Shown: in pieces, positions 35,291 through 47,160 of the stretch
Numbering within the stretch: the first letter of the stretch is position 1
Layout of the letters: each line of letters opens with the position of its first letter
Assembly (NCBI GenBank): GCA_029204225.1
Contig: CM055112.1
Location: 23,254,578-23,318,577 of the forward strand
Length of the DNA: 64,000 nt
Origin: Diphasiastrum complanatum
Taxonomy: Eukaryota; Streptophyta; Lycopodiopsida; Lycopodiales; Lycopodiaceae
Direction: 5' to 3'
Notes under the pieces: model-generated
The model's database searches: none
What the model saw: only the letters and a program-made list of their open reading frames with translations
What the model was told of the DNA's origin: nothing
Made by a program: the position numbers and the translations under genes

Positions 35291-36360
35291 AACCCTAAAC
35301 TCTAAACCTCGATAGCAAGTTCTTTACTTGAGCTAAACATGAGTGTCGTGGCGTCGGATCCTTCTCTATAGTTGCACGCTACATGACACACAAAAAAATT
35401 ATGAAATTGTTAGAAAACTTATATCTATCTCTCTAATGAGGTCCATACTTTTTATAAGGCTTTCACAATATAGAGTATGACATCCCATGCATTGTCTTGT
35501 GTCACACAGGCAAAAAGCAACCACCTAAATGACTCTTACGTGGTGCTGACCTAGCAATGCGAGGTGTGGAGGTCTGAGGAGTGGACCTATGTGGTGAGGC
35601 CTCTATGATGATATGGGTGAGGGCCTCTGTGATGGTACATGTGAATGTGCACTAGTAGGGGGCCTCTGAGGACTACCCTGCTGTGAGGCCGCTGGAGAGT
35701 CTAACATGGACCTATACTGTCGGAGAACAACATCCATTTGTTCTCTCTGCCTAGCAGATGCACTACTTAACCAGTTACACTCTTCATGAGATGGAGACCC
35801 AAGAGATAAAGGGTCAGACATCTGCATATTAAAAATGAACTACGATTAAGATAACAATGATGAACATAAAATATAAAATTAACTATAACCACAAACCTAA
35901 ACATAAATTTTATTCTTTTTTTATTCCATTTTTCTCTGATAATCCTTACCTCTGGTCCACTGTTTCTAAATCTTTAAATTAAATCTTTTACCCTAAATCT
36001 CTTATATCATGTCCTCATGTATACCCTTTCTATAAATCCTTTAATCTATACTCTAAACACTAAAGCCCTTTTCAACTGTCTTACTTGTTTTCATGATTTT
36101 AAAACGTTTATCTTTATCAAGTTGTAGCATATGCTCTTCACATTATTTTAGAAAGTTTCAATTGAAAGAAAATACCCACAAACAAAGCAATAAGATTTTA
36201 ATAAAACAAAACAACAATATTTCAACAAAACAAAGAAACAAGATTCACAATAAACAATGCTCACCTTGTCTCCAAAAACTTTGTTTCAAAAACTTTACCC
36301 CAAAAAACTTTACTCCAAACTGAGGATACTGTGATAAAAGTGAGGAAAAAGAGTGTCAAT

Positions 36361-36393
<33 letters not shown>

Positions 36394-36986
36394 CGAGAGA
36401 GCGAACGAGAGAGAGCTTTACTCAAACTGCTTTAACTCTAATCAAGGGGCAACAAAAGAGTGTCAAAGATAGAGATAAAAGGATAGAGAGTCATCAAGGT
36501 TTTCAAAAATCTTACTTTACTCCAAGCCCTATTCCAAGCTTTACACCCTTTTAAATAGCTTTACTCCTTTTGAGAAGCTTTCTTATGCTCTCTTTGAAAA
36601 GGTTTACAAGCTTTTAAATAGCTTTACCTCAAGCTTTTGAAAAGCTTTAACTCTGATGAAAAAAAAAACAAAAGAGTGTCAATGAGAGAGAGAAAAACAT
36701 AAACAACAATAAACACAAATGTATCAAAGAAAAACAAGTAAACTTTTAAATGTTGGCTATGGTGCTCACCTTTTTGTTCAATGCTCCACTTTTTATCCAA
36801 GCTCTGACTATGGTAAGAAGGTAGAGAGCTTGGCTGTGACAAAAAAGCATAAGAAAGATCAAGCATCATTAGAAGAGCCATAGAGAGGAACACCATCGCT
36901 AGGCGCAAAAATATCCTTCTCTTCTCGCTCAAAAATCGAAAATCAAAATGAAAAAAAACCGCGACGCGCCAAGCAATTCGGCTTCC
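35291..36986 (-). other. Interior of the CACTA element; only ORF remnants
   Basis: Minus-strand frames at 35827-35603 (74 codons, with REQMDVVLRQYRSML then a Ser/Pro/Gln-rich tail) and 37019-36624 (131 codons, hydrophobic middle) may be leftovers of element genes. Neither has a domain I can name, and no TNPD/TNP2-type transposase is visible, so the copy is non-autonomous. A GA-rich run lies at 36361-36416. Confidence 0.35.
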
Positions 36987-37138
36987 GGTAATCGACTCTA
37001 TGGTCGACGGTAGCAGCATCGACCATAGCGTCGATTACCAGAACTTAGTAGACGCTATGGTCGACGCTGCTTAGTAGACGTTATGGCCGACGCTGCTAGC
37101 GTCGACCATAGCGTCTACCAAGTTGTGGTAATCGACGC
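36987..37138. repeat. Palindromic cluster built on GACGCTATGGTCGAC
   Basis: Six to seven copies of the 15-bp word GACGCTATGGTCGAC or its reverse complement, with small variations, lie in about 150 bp. They form inverted repeats (for example GGTAATCGAC...GTCGATTACC over 36988-37041, and AGACGCTATGG...CCATAGCGTCT over 37053-37118). It sits at the border of the right subterminal array. Confidence 0.85.
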
Positions 37139-37800
37139 TAGCCAAAAACTTGCAAAAAAAATTTTCTACAATTCTTGCCGTGATGGCAAACATTGCGGAA
37201 GTTTTTCGCAATATTGTCCGCAATTTTCTCTGCAATTTGCAATGATTTCCGCAATTTATGCCATGTCTAAAAATTGTGGAATTTTTTTCTACAGTTTTGT
37301 CTGTGATTCGTACCACGACGGGAGAAATTGCGGAAAACTTTTTGCAATTTCAGCCGCGAAAAGTTTTCTACAATTTCTGCCATGGCCTAAAAATTGCAAA
37401 AAAAAAAATCCACAATTTTGTCTACAATTTCTACCATGATGAGAAAAATTGAAAAAACTTTTCTACTGCTTTTTTTGCAATTTCTGCTGGTGAAACATTT
37501 TTCACAATTTTTGTCATGGCCTAAAATTTACAAAAATTTGTTTCGACAATTTTGTCTGCAATTTTTACCACGACGGGAGAAATTGCAAAAAAATTTATTC
37601 AATGTTTTCTACAATTTTTTCCGCGAAAACATTTTTCGCAATTTTGGCCACGACAAAAAAATTGCGAAAAATCTTTTCCACATTTTTTTTCGCAAATTCT
37701 GTGATGATGACAAAAATTGCAAAAGTTTTTTGCATTTTTTTTTCGCAATTTCTGCCATGATGGTAGAAATTGCGGACGATTTTCTACAATTTTTACCATA
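37139..37800. repeat. Right subterminal AATTGC array of the CACTA element
   Basis: Degenerate units of about 60-75 bp containing TTTTCCGCAATTTT-like and GCCACGACAAAAAAATTGCG-like words in both orientations. Same motif family as 34680-35290. Confidence 0.75.
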
Positions 37801-37802
37801 AC

Positions 37803-40255
37803 GGCTCAAGATAAACTTAAGTTTTTTTCTATGGCCTTAACAGGTGCAGCACAAGATTGGTACTATAATCAAGATGAAACTGGGTGTACAGATTGGGAGA
37901 TTGTTAAAAAAGCCCTTATCACACGGTTCAAACCTCAGAAGTTTATGGAAGACTCTTTTCTACTTTTAAGTAAAATTAAAATGGGAAAGCGGGAAATGGT
38001 TCAAGATTACATTGAACGGGTGAAACGCCTCAGATCTGAGTGCAAACCTGAGCTGATTAACGAAAATGTCATGATTATGTGATTTTTGTCAGGTTTATCT
38101 AAACGGATCAGACGTGAGCTGAAACGTCATAATGAGTATGCACTCTTGCAAAATGTTATGGATGATGCAATTTGGGAGGAGGATGAAGATTCAGACGATG
38201 AGCCGAATGTTAGTATGTTGTCTTATACAACAGGGCAGACTACAACGTCATCCACCTCTATTGCATCAACAAATGTCAATGCTACTGCAGAAATGATGCT
38301 CAATGAGTTCGAGAAACTCTGGAAGAACCAGCTATCGGATGGAAAAGTTGTAGTCACAATTTGATGAAAAGATCAAAGCTTTGGAACATTTCCACGGACA
38401 AGCGAACAAGGAACCTCAAAAGTTTGTGAAGACATTTCCTACCAAGGAAAATGTCTGGTGTTCTATTTGTACAGGAAATCACACAGTAAATGAGTGTCCT
38501 CAATTGAAAAAACGAATGAAAATCAGTGTATGCCATTTGTGTAATTCGTCTGATCATGAGACTGCTTTTTGCAATTTCAATCCTCGGATAATTCAGCAAC
38601 GGTATGCCCAAATGGGATATCGAGAATCATAGTATGGAGGAAATCCAACAGCTAGACCTTCTGCTCTTGGATATCTGGAACGTTTAGTCTTACCTGCCCC
38701 ACCAAAGCACTCTGCTCCTGCCGCCAATTTGATGGAACCAGAACCGTACATAAGTGTCGAGCAATGGAACTATGGTAATGTAGTATGTTATTTATGCTGC
38801 TGCACAACAACAAACATCTAGAAACTGGACCAGAGCACCACTTGGATGCTTTGCATGTGGAGAAATTCATAGAGTTGCAAAATGTTTAAATAAAGAAAAA
38901 TTTGTATCATTTTGTCATGATTGTGGTTATGGGCATTGCTATAAAGACTGTGTAGCAAGACCGAAGCCACCACCAGCTACAGCTCCTATAAATTTGATAA
39001 CAATCAAACGAAGACCAGTAGCTCAGAATAAATCAAGTGTACCTTTGATGGTGGTCACCAGAGCACAGAAGCAGAAAGAACAAGTAGTGGATCCAGTATC
39101 TGCTGATTCTATACCATTAATCGATATACCAACAACAACTGGAGTCTATCCAAATCTTTATGCAGAAAAAAGAAGATATTAGGATATGAGATTGTGGATT
39201 AAACATCTGCAAGAAGAAGAGGAGCCCAAAGCTGCTAAAGTAACAGCTGAAGTTCGTTCTTCACCATTGCAGCCACCAAAAAATTCATGTAGAGATATGA
39301 ATGATCGGTTGCATCATCATAAAGAACCCTTCAAGATGACTGAACCGGAAGCGCCGCAAACAGAACACCTCATGAATGTTTTATCTAGTAAGATCAATAT
39401 TTCATTGGGGGAGTTCCTGAAGTTGGTGCCAAAAGCAAAAGAAGTCTTAGTGCAAAAGTTAGCTCAAGCAGAACCAAAAGTCCAACAGGAGCCACTTTTT
39501 TGTGCTGGATTTGAAGAATCTAATGAAGTACTCCATGTCGGAGCCGCTTGGGAAAGTGAACAAAAGAATATCACTCTGCCGATACAACATAGACAATTTC
39601 CTAAAGAAGCAGTTGTGATAGATGGCAGTTCAGGAGTTAACCTGATTTCTACAAGGCTATGTGCAAAATGGTGCCTTACAAAGATCAAGCCTGCTACTTT
39701 TGCCATTAAGCTAGCTGATCAAACGACAGTTCGTCCATGAGGAATGGTTGAAGATATACCTGTCAGAATTGCAGGAGTATAGTTCGTCATTACTTTCGTA
39801 GTCATGGACTTACCAAAAGCACCAATTGTCTACCGAGTCCTATTAGGACGTTCATGGTTACGAGTTGCGCAAGTAATTCATAATTGGGGTACCGAGAAAA
39901 TCACTTTTGAAAATCGTGAACGTGCAGTCAAAGTTGATCCTACAACTTGGACTATCAAACCAGTGGTTCAAAAAGAGGATGATGATTCATCAACAACGGA
40001 TCATACTTGTGACCGACCAGAGAAAAATTTGAGAGCTCATTACGATTCTCAAACGAATACTGTCAACTGGAATGGAGCTCTTGCAATGATTGATTGTATA
40101 GTAGAATATATGTGTCAACAAGATAATCAATCAGATTTGAGCGAGATTTCATTATTGGATTGAACCTTGGATACACCCATTGAATGTGCTGAATGTAGCT
40201 TGGATATCAACGGAACCTACACCAGATCTGATTGAAGATAACCTCATACTTGTGA
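37803..40255 (+). pseudogene. Gypsy gag and protease, decayed, N terminus missing
   Basis: Coding starts mid-domain with KLKFFSMALTGAAQDWYYN, the typical Retrotrans_gag core, and runs with stops at 38080, 38362, 38630 and others. Four Cys/His knuckles follow: CSICTGNHTVNEC (CX2CX3HX4C), CHLCNSSDHETAFC (CX2CX4HX4C) near 38530-38575, CFACGEIHRVAKC and CHDCGYGHCYKDC near 38850-38950. The linker is rich in Glu and Pro. A protease-like segment VIDGSSGVNLIS (near 39618) has DGSS where active retropepsins have D-S/T-G. It is continued by PKAPIVYRVLLGRSWL near 39815. The frame is finally split by the 4.6-kb non-coding LTR element after VSH (40250-40260) and resumes with ALTYDDN at 44898. It cannot make a functional protein. 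Confidence 0.85.
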
Positions 40256-40260
40256 GTCAT
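40256..40260 (+). repeat. Target-site duplication GTCAT, left copy
   Basis: Matches 44893-44897. Removing one copy and the element between restores the gypsy frame (VSH-ALTYDD). Confidence 0.85.
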
Positions 40261-40718
40261 AGTTAGAAATCAGCTTGTGATCTGATTCATTAGTATAAGC
40301 TTTAAATGTGATGATGTAATTAGTGTACAGTTTATCTGGTTTACTATATATGGTTGTGATCGGGACGTGACCTGTTAGGATATATTGATTGGGCACTGAT
40401 CCCATAGATGGCTACTTGGGTTAGCCAGGTAGCCACACATAGGAAAAGTTAGCATGTACAGAGTTATTTATAGTACTTGTTATATTTGGGGCATGTCCCA
40501 AGTTTGTCGATCAAATTTGGCCATATTGGGCCCGACCTTAGTTTGATCAGTGGTAGGCCAATTTTAGGACACCTGACTTTTCCTATAGTTTGTGAAATAT
40601 TCTATATGTACAGTGTTTCTTTGTAATCTAATAACTTTTGGTGTGCCATCTTTGAGAGCTTGTGAGGAGTGGCTATGGTGATTGTGTGATGTGATCTGCA
40701 TACTGCACTAGATTCTAT
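40261..40718 (+). repeat. 5' LTR of the non-coding element (last bases deleted)
   Basis: Starts AGTTAGAAATCAGC and matches 44424-44879 throughout, including ACTATATATGGTTGTGATCG and GGTAGCCACACATAGG. It stops after GATTCTAT, whereas the right LTR continues 13 more bases to AACT. The small deletion also took the first bases of the primer site. Confidence 0.88.
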
Positions 40719-40730
40719 TGATATCAGAGC
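40719..40730 (+). promoter_or_regulatory. Damaged tRNA-iMet primer-binding site
   Basis: TGATATCAGAGC versus the canonical TGGTATCAGAGC. Best explained by a 13-bp deletion spanning the LTR end and the first bases of the site. Confidence 0.65.
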
Positions 40731-43700
40731 ATCAGGGTATTGCAGGTATGCACGATTTGGTGAAGCTATGGGATAGCATTCTTCACCAAGAGAAATAGCA
40801 CTCAGAGCATCTCAGGAGAGTATCGGCAGTCCAAATGGCAAGAGACAGCAAAGTTCCTTCGATCGAAGCTTTGGGAAAGATCAGAACGATCATCGTAGGT
40901 GGATTCCAAGGAGAATTCATAGAAAATTGTTTATAAATGGCTTCAAATGGCTTTGACAGAAAGCTGGCCAGAACTCTCTCAGTAGTTTGGTGATTGCTGA
41001 GTGGAGCGGATGGTAAGGAAAAGCAGGGCAGTGGTTTCTCATTCATGAGAGGATTTTGACATCCATTTACAGTGGGAGGAGAAAGAAGCAATTCTGGGAA
41101 TTGGCAAAAGGCGAATAGTTGACGAAAAATGTAAAGCTGCAGATCTTTCTCTCTACTTGATCGAAGTGGGCACTATAAATTGTTACCCAGTATCTTACAG
41201 TAGGGGCCAAGCTTGTGGTAAATTGTCAGGGATAGCCAAGAAGCAGGAGAGGAGCAATTGTGTCTTCTTCTCTCAACTATGGAAAAATAGGACAACTAGG
41301 GTTTCACAGATGAAAATCATTTTTGATTCTGTCAAGAGCTGCAGACGGGCACCCTAGAACAATAAAGGATCTGATAAAGGGCCGTGGCTAGTCGCGGGCT
41401 ATAGAGGGAGTTATCTCCATTCGTAGAGATCTGTCATAGCTGTGAAATCAGCAAGCTTGAATGAGGAGAAGAAGGAAGGAGAGGTCGCGAGACCTCGCGC
41501 GTGCCCAACTAGATGGGTGGAGTTCACATCTTAGATTATTCTCAGGGAGTGGTTTGGAACCATTCTCAAGAGCAGTCATTAGAGGAGTTCTAAATTCCAA
41601 AAAGACCCTTTGTAAAGATTCTTTTTATATTTTTTCTCAAATTTTTCTTACACATGGACCAATCAAAACACTCAAATTTGAAATCTACGTAACGTAACTT
41701 TTTGAGTCCACATTTTGATTCCACACTAAAAATGACATAACTTTTTAGTAAAAAGTCCAAATTTAGTGGAGTTTGGTGCATTGGAAAGCGCTCACCAAGG
41801 ACTTTCCAATGATATGTTAGATGACATACTTCTAAGCTATGATTAAGAAGTTATGGCAAGTCAAAAGTATTAGTGTTATAATATTTTAATAATATAAAAG
41901 ACATCTTGCACGAATTCTTAAAGGGTCTTTTTGGAGCTCAAAACTCCTCTAATGTTAGAGCTAGTTTGGAGGAATACAGGTGGGCATCAGGGATGGCATT
42001 GGGATACCTGGTAGGGATAACATTGCAGGATGACATGGGATGATCATCGGGGGGCAACTATTTCATATTGGACTTGAGTCATTGGCATGGACAGGACTTA
42101 TAGGTGGGATTCATGATGATCAAAAAGCTACAAACGCAAATGGACAAAGCTGAAGCTTTGGGAGCCAACTCTAGGTTGGAGAGCTGATGGAGATCGCATG
42201 GGGTGTGATCGGAGGGCAAACACTATGATGGGTGTTTTGCTAGCGATCTACTGTAGGGGACACTGATGGCGAGGACTTCATAGTGTGCTCATTTGGGAGT
42301 GCAGGTTGGCATTACAGCAGGGAGTCAGTCATTGGCATTGGCATCGATGGGGAGGCATCTACCATCACGGGCGTGGATAAGCTATCTATAGCTTTCATTC
42401 ATTTGGTTGTATTTGCAAGAGTCTAGGCTTGGCACAATTGCTGGAATTTCCATGGTGCAGATTCTAAGGTGGTGAGATCAAGGTTAAGCCTAGAGGGAGC
42501 CACTCGGAGCCATATACCCCAGTACGGTCAGAGAGACAGTGGTCTCGCGGTCCCTTGAGTGGCGACTCCGGGATATGCTTGCATTGGCATGGTGTCAAGT
42601 GGCACATAGCCAGGGAGAGCGAGCAGATGCTAGGAGCTAGGTGGAGTAGGTATTGCTTTGGAGTTCAGCTTGTCTAGTAGGATGGTGACCAGGATCGAAG
42701 ACATCAGGTGAGCATAGTATGTGGATGATGAGTCCATTGGGGTGGCACTCAGGGAGATGCTATAGTTGCTCAGGTATGATATATCATTTGATGTATGGAT
42801 GATGATCTTCAGCTGGTGCATCATGTGGTGACCTAAGGATAGGTCATGCCTACTTGGAGGTAGGTGGCATGGAGTGTACCTATGGTGGTACATATCCTGA
42901 GGGCATGGAGAGCATTACGAGGTGATGTGGATCCAGCATGCCCATGCTTGTGAGCCAACAGGGATGGAGATGGTTGCTCAGGGAGTGATAGTTGATACTT
43001 TGGCAAGTGATCAGGTGAGCTGCATGATTATATGCACGATAGTCTCCAGGTTCGCGTCACATGTTATTTCTATCCATCATCTATTTGGTAAGCAGGATGT
43101 AGCTTTTGGTTAGATCCAGTTGGAGTCTAGTTGCACTACAGGTGGACAGATTCTTGGGGAGCTATCAGCAGTTAATGGATACTTGGTGATCAGATGGTAT
43201 AGGGTATAGGTTTTTGGAGATATCCTACCTGATATGCTATGGATCGTGGGTGAGTTTCTCATCACGACAGTGGATCTAGTTTGCATTTGCTTTGGCTTGG
43301 ACGCTATGATGGATGTGTTGGGGAGATAGGCTCCATGGTGGGAGGCCTATAGACTAGTCAAACAAGATTTGACAACTTCAAGCATGGAAAGTTGAACCTA
43401 CATGGGATGTAGGATAGACATATCATCATCAGTATCTTTGGGAAATGGGCGAGCTACTCAGGTATAGCCTATGGTGAGTTTTGCGTACATTCACTCATTG
43501 AGTCCTTGGTAGACTCTTGTGCTTGGAGCATGGATGGGGATCAGCTTTCAGGACTTATTGGATAGGATGTTAGGGCAAAGTGGCTTGGAGCATAGCTTTG
43601 TTTGGGAGATACATCAGGGATGAGGCTTGGAGCACTCATTGGTTCGAGATGGTTGATCTTGGATGATGTATGAGGACATTTATGTGATATGCTTGGATGT

Positions 43701-44423
43701 AAGGGCATCTTGGTTACAGGTGTAGGCCATGGTTGAGGACCTGATTTGGTGACCAGTGGTGTAGCAGTGGATCTACAGGTGGCATAGGTGTTGGTACGAT
43801 AGGATACTACTTATGGGCAGACCTTGGTCATGTATTTGACGCTTTATCATTCGTGTTGGTTTGCATGAGTGTGTGTGGGCTTGCATGTTGCCTTGTCACG
43901 AGAGTCTAGATCTGAGTTGGAGTTGTATGTGGTTGTGCATTTGCTACGTCAAGGACAAAGTAGTCATTTTATGCTCATTGACTTGTCATTGTCTACTAGT
44001 TGTCTATCTGGTGAGGGTGCAATCTTATGGTGGCAGTAAGATTTTCTCAGGTTGAGCCTCAGTCGCTCATTTATGTCAGCTTTAAAATTGTGCTTGTAAA
44101 TGTCTGATAGGATGTCAGCCTAGCTAGATGGAGGATGTAAGTCTCATCGTGGTAGTGGGATTTCCTCATTTTGAGCCATGTCGCTTATCTGGTCCACTTG
44201 TGTTGAAGTCGGATTGGGGACGAGTCAGTTGGTCGAGAGTATGGTAGACTCTCTGTATGAGCATTGTGTTTACATGATACTTTGTGAGTCAAACCTAGTG
44301 GTCTGATGGTGTGCTTGAGTGTGAGTCAAGTACATAGTAGCTGTGATATGCATAACATCTTTTGGACACTCCAGACGCTGCTGCAATATATTGTTTTTGA
44401 CTCCTATCACATTTGAGAGAGAG

Positions 44424-44892
44424 AGTAAGAAATCAGCTTGTGATCTAATTCATTAGTATAAGCGTAATAGTGATCATGTAATTAGTGTATAGTTTATTTG
44501 GTTTACTATATATGGTTGTGATCGGGACATGACCCATTAGGATATATTGATCGGGCACTGATCACGTAGATGGCTACTTGGGTTAGTCGGGTAGCCACAC
44601 ATAGGAAAAGTTAGCATGTACAGAGTTATTTACAGTACTTGGTATACTTGGGAGCATGTCCCAAGTTTGTCGATTGAATTTGGCCATATTAGGCCCGACC
44701 TTATGTTGACAGTGGTAGGCCAATTTCAGGACACCTACCTTTTCATGCAGTTTGTGAATACTCTATATGTACAGTGTTTCTTTGTAATCTAATAACTTTT
44801 GTTGAGCCATTTTTGAGAGCTTGTGAGGAGTGGCTATGGTGATTGTGTGATGTGATCTGCATACTGCACTAGATTCTATCGAAATTTCAACT
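44424..44892 (+). repeat. 3' LTR of the non-coding element
   Basis: 469 bp, begins AGTAAGAAATCAGC after GAGAGAGAG and ends ATTTCAACT followed by the GTCAT duplication. The complete 3' terminus shows that the family ends in AACT, the inverted complement of its AGTT start. Confidence 0.88.
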
Positions 44893-44897
44893 GTCAT
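44893..44897 (+). repeat. Target-site duplication GTCAT, right copy
   Basis: Identical to 40256-40260. Confidence 0.85.
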
Positions 44898-47160
44898 GCC
44901 TTGACTTATGATGACAATGCAAAACTTACGGATGAGCAGATTCTCAATCATATGGATCCGACCAGATTTGGAGTGCATAATGTTCCTGATGGACCAACAA
45001 TAAAACCGCCCAAAGCAGTTATATTGAAAGAAGATAGGATCACAAAGTCAATGATGAAGAAACAAGCTAAGCAACATTATAATACGGTCCTGAAATGGGA
45101 AAATCCTCCTTAAAAGATTGATTCAGCGAATGTGCCACCTTTATTGGATAAAGACAAAAGAAAAGTCGAGGATGATTCTACAAATTAGAATTCTAGCAAG
45201 ACATCATCGTCTCGGAAGTCATCACCTCCACGATCAATTCCCACTAAGAAGGCTAAGCGAAGATCCAAGACAAGTCCTTTAAAAAAGGAACAAGCAGATG
45301 TAGTCCAGCATGATATTCCCGAATATTTTAAACGTTATACCTAAAGCACACTGTGAACCCAAAGAACACTTGTCAGATTCGAAAGATGTTTACGATGGCC
45401 CAGCCAGGACACAGCCAATGAATCTTGTTGAACTAGGAGAACTAGAAAAGATTGTACAAGTTGGATCACAACTTAATCCTGAATAGTATCAAGCACTCCA
45501 CATGTTACTTATTAAGTATCATTCCAACGTCAGTTATTGAACATAGAATACCTTTAGTACCTAATGCAGTTGCAAAGGTTACAAAGTTCTATATTTGTAA
45601 TCCCAATGTTGTGGACCTAATAAAGAAAGAACTTCAGAGACTGCTTGATGCTGATTTCATTTATGAGATCGAGCATACGGAATGGATCTCATCGATTGTC
45701 ATTGTTTCTAAGAAGAATGGGAAATTGCTGGAGCGGAAGCTTATAGTTTCCTGGATGGATTTAGTGGTTATAACCAGGTTAAGATTGCACCTGCCGATCG
45801 TCACAAAACAGCTTTTGCAATAGAATGGGACACCTATGCTTACAAAGTAATGTCGTTTGGACTCTGTAACGCACCAAGTTCGTTCCAAAGAGTAATGCAA
45901 TTTGCTTTTAAAGATTATCTACAGAAATTTTTTGAAATTTACTTGGATGATCTAGGAGTCCATAGTACAGATACAGACCACCTGGATTGATTGGAGAAAG
46001 TATTTGAAAGATGTCGCAAATATCAAATTTCTCTGAATCCAAAAAAATGCCAGATATGAGTTTCCCACGAAGTTGTGCTTGGGCATGTGATATCGAGACA
46101 TGGTATTGCCACAAATTATTCTAAAATCAAGGTTATTGTGGAATTGTCACCGCCAACAATGATTTGTGTAGTTTATGTGTTTATGGGTCATGCGAACTAC
46201 TATCGAATTTTTATTATCTTCTTTGCGGATTTAGCAAGACCTATATACAAACTAACTATTGTTCCTATTTGGATAGTAGAGGCGTTAGAAGACTTTGAAA
46301 AATTAAAAAAAGCATTAACTTCAGCATCAATATTGCGTTCTTCAGATTGGACGAATTTCATGTTCATGCGGATGTCTCAAAATACGCCATTGGATCAGTT
46401 TTGACGCAGCCAGGTGATTATAAGAAGGACTATCCTATACGATTATGGGGACTGGATTATGTTGGTCCTATTCATCCTACCACACAAGGATCTCAGGCCC
46501 GATATATTATTGTAGCAATTGATTATATGACCAAGTGGGTTGAAGCCAAAGCTGTCAAAGTTGCTGATGCTACACACTTTGTTAATCAGACAATAAAGTG
46601 TTTACTGGAAGATTTTTATGTTATACACAGATTTAGCACTCCAATAAGATTCTCTGCACTATTATGACAAAGACAGTTAAAGCGAGTCGGTTTGATTGGG
46701 AACATAAACTGTATGCAGCATTATGGGCATTCAAAACTGCTTACAAAAATAGTACAAATCAAACACCCTTTCAACTGGTTTATGGTCAAGATGTTGTCAT
46801 GTCGATTGAATTTTTAATTCCATCTTTACGCATAGCGACAACAGAACGATTAAATGATGATAAGTCTTTACAACTATGTCATGAAATGTTGCACAAATTA
46901 TGTGAAACACGATTGATGGCAGTTCACGCATTAGCAGTAGAGAAAGCTCGTCGAAAGACATGGCACGATCATCGATTGCACAAAAAGGATCTGAAAGCAG
47001 GAGATCTTGCACTGATGTACAAAACCAAGCTGATCAAGGGAAAATTGAAGTTTACTGGTGACGGCCCGTATAAAGTGAGATAAATCCTGAACTATGACGC
47101 AATAATTCTTGAGCACTTGGACGGAAAATGATTTGGTCCTTCGGTGAATGGCAGCCGATT
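44898..47160 (+). pseudogene. Gypsy pol (RT, partial RNase H, integrase), decayed
   Basis: Continues the gypsy gag. After a spacer with charged residues (to about 45330), the pre-RT segment HRIPLVPNAVAKV and DADFIYEIEHTEW are seen near 45545-45685, then VIVSKKNGK, then FGLCNAPSSFQRVMQ near 45860 and the catalytic YLDDL near 45940, then VLGHVISRHGIA near 46080. RNase H begins (HADVSKYAIGSVLTQPG near 46355-46405), but the next residues (WGLDYVGPI, then DYMTKWVEAKAV) are already integrase core, so most of RNase H and the integrase zinc domain are deleted. The C-terminal integrase (FDWEHKLYAALWAFKTAYK, then KFTGDGPYKVR) runs to about 47160. Several stops and frameshifts are present. Non-functional. 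Confidence 0.88.

Larger units (their letters stand above)
34675..37800 (+). mobile_element. Degenerate CACTA (En/Spm-type) transposon in the gypsy leader/gag
   Basis: CACTACAAGAAAA at 34675-34687 is the canonical plant CACTA terminal sequence. It is followed by a dense array of AAAATTGCGG / CCGCAATTTT units to about 35290. A second array of the same motif family lies at 37140-37800, as expected for subterminal repeats at both ends of a CACTA element. The right terminal repeat (TTTTCTTGTAGTG) is not found. The array passes straight into gypsy gag coding at about 37803, so the right end and the N-terminal part of gag were lost together. The interior (35291-36960) has only short frames on the minus strand. 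Confidence 0.7.
40261..44892 (+). mobile_element. Non-coding LTR element (LARD-like) with AGTT...AACT ends, 4632 bp
   Basis: Two direct repeats of about 460 bp (40261-40718 and 44424-44892) flank 3.7 kb without any protein-coding domain. The longest frames are about 100 codons and look random. A primer site for tRNA-iMet follows the left LTR, a purine run (GAGAGAGAG) precedes the right LTR, and GTCAT is duplicated outside. Leader blocks near 41477 match the copia leader at 3120, so it is probably a non-autonomous relative of the AACT-ending copia family. The LTRs differ at many sites, so the insertion is old. A deleted relative lies at 57783-57994. Confidence 0.85.

Noticed and set aside
36624-37019. 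131-codon minus-strand frame with hydrophobic middle as an independent gene
   Set aside because: It overlaps the palindromic cluster, has no homologue I can name, and sits inside a transposon; kept only as a possible remnant.
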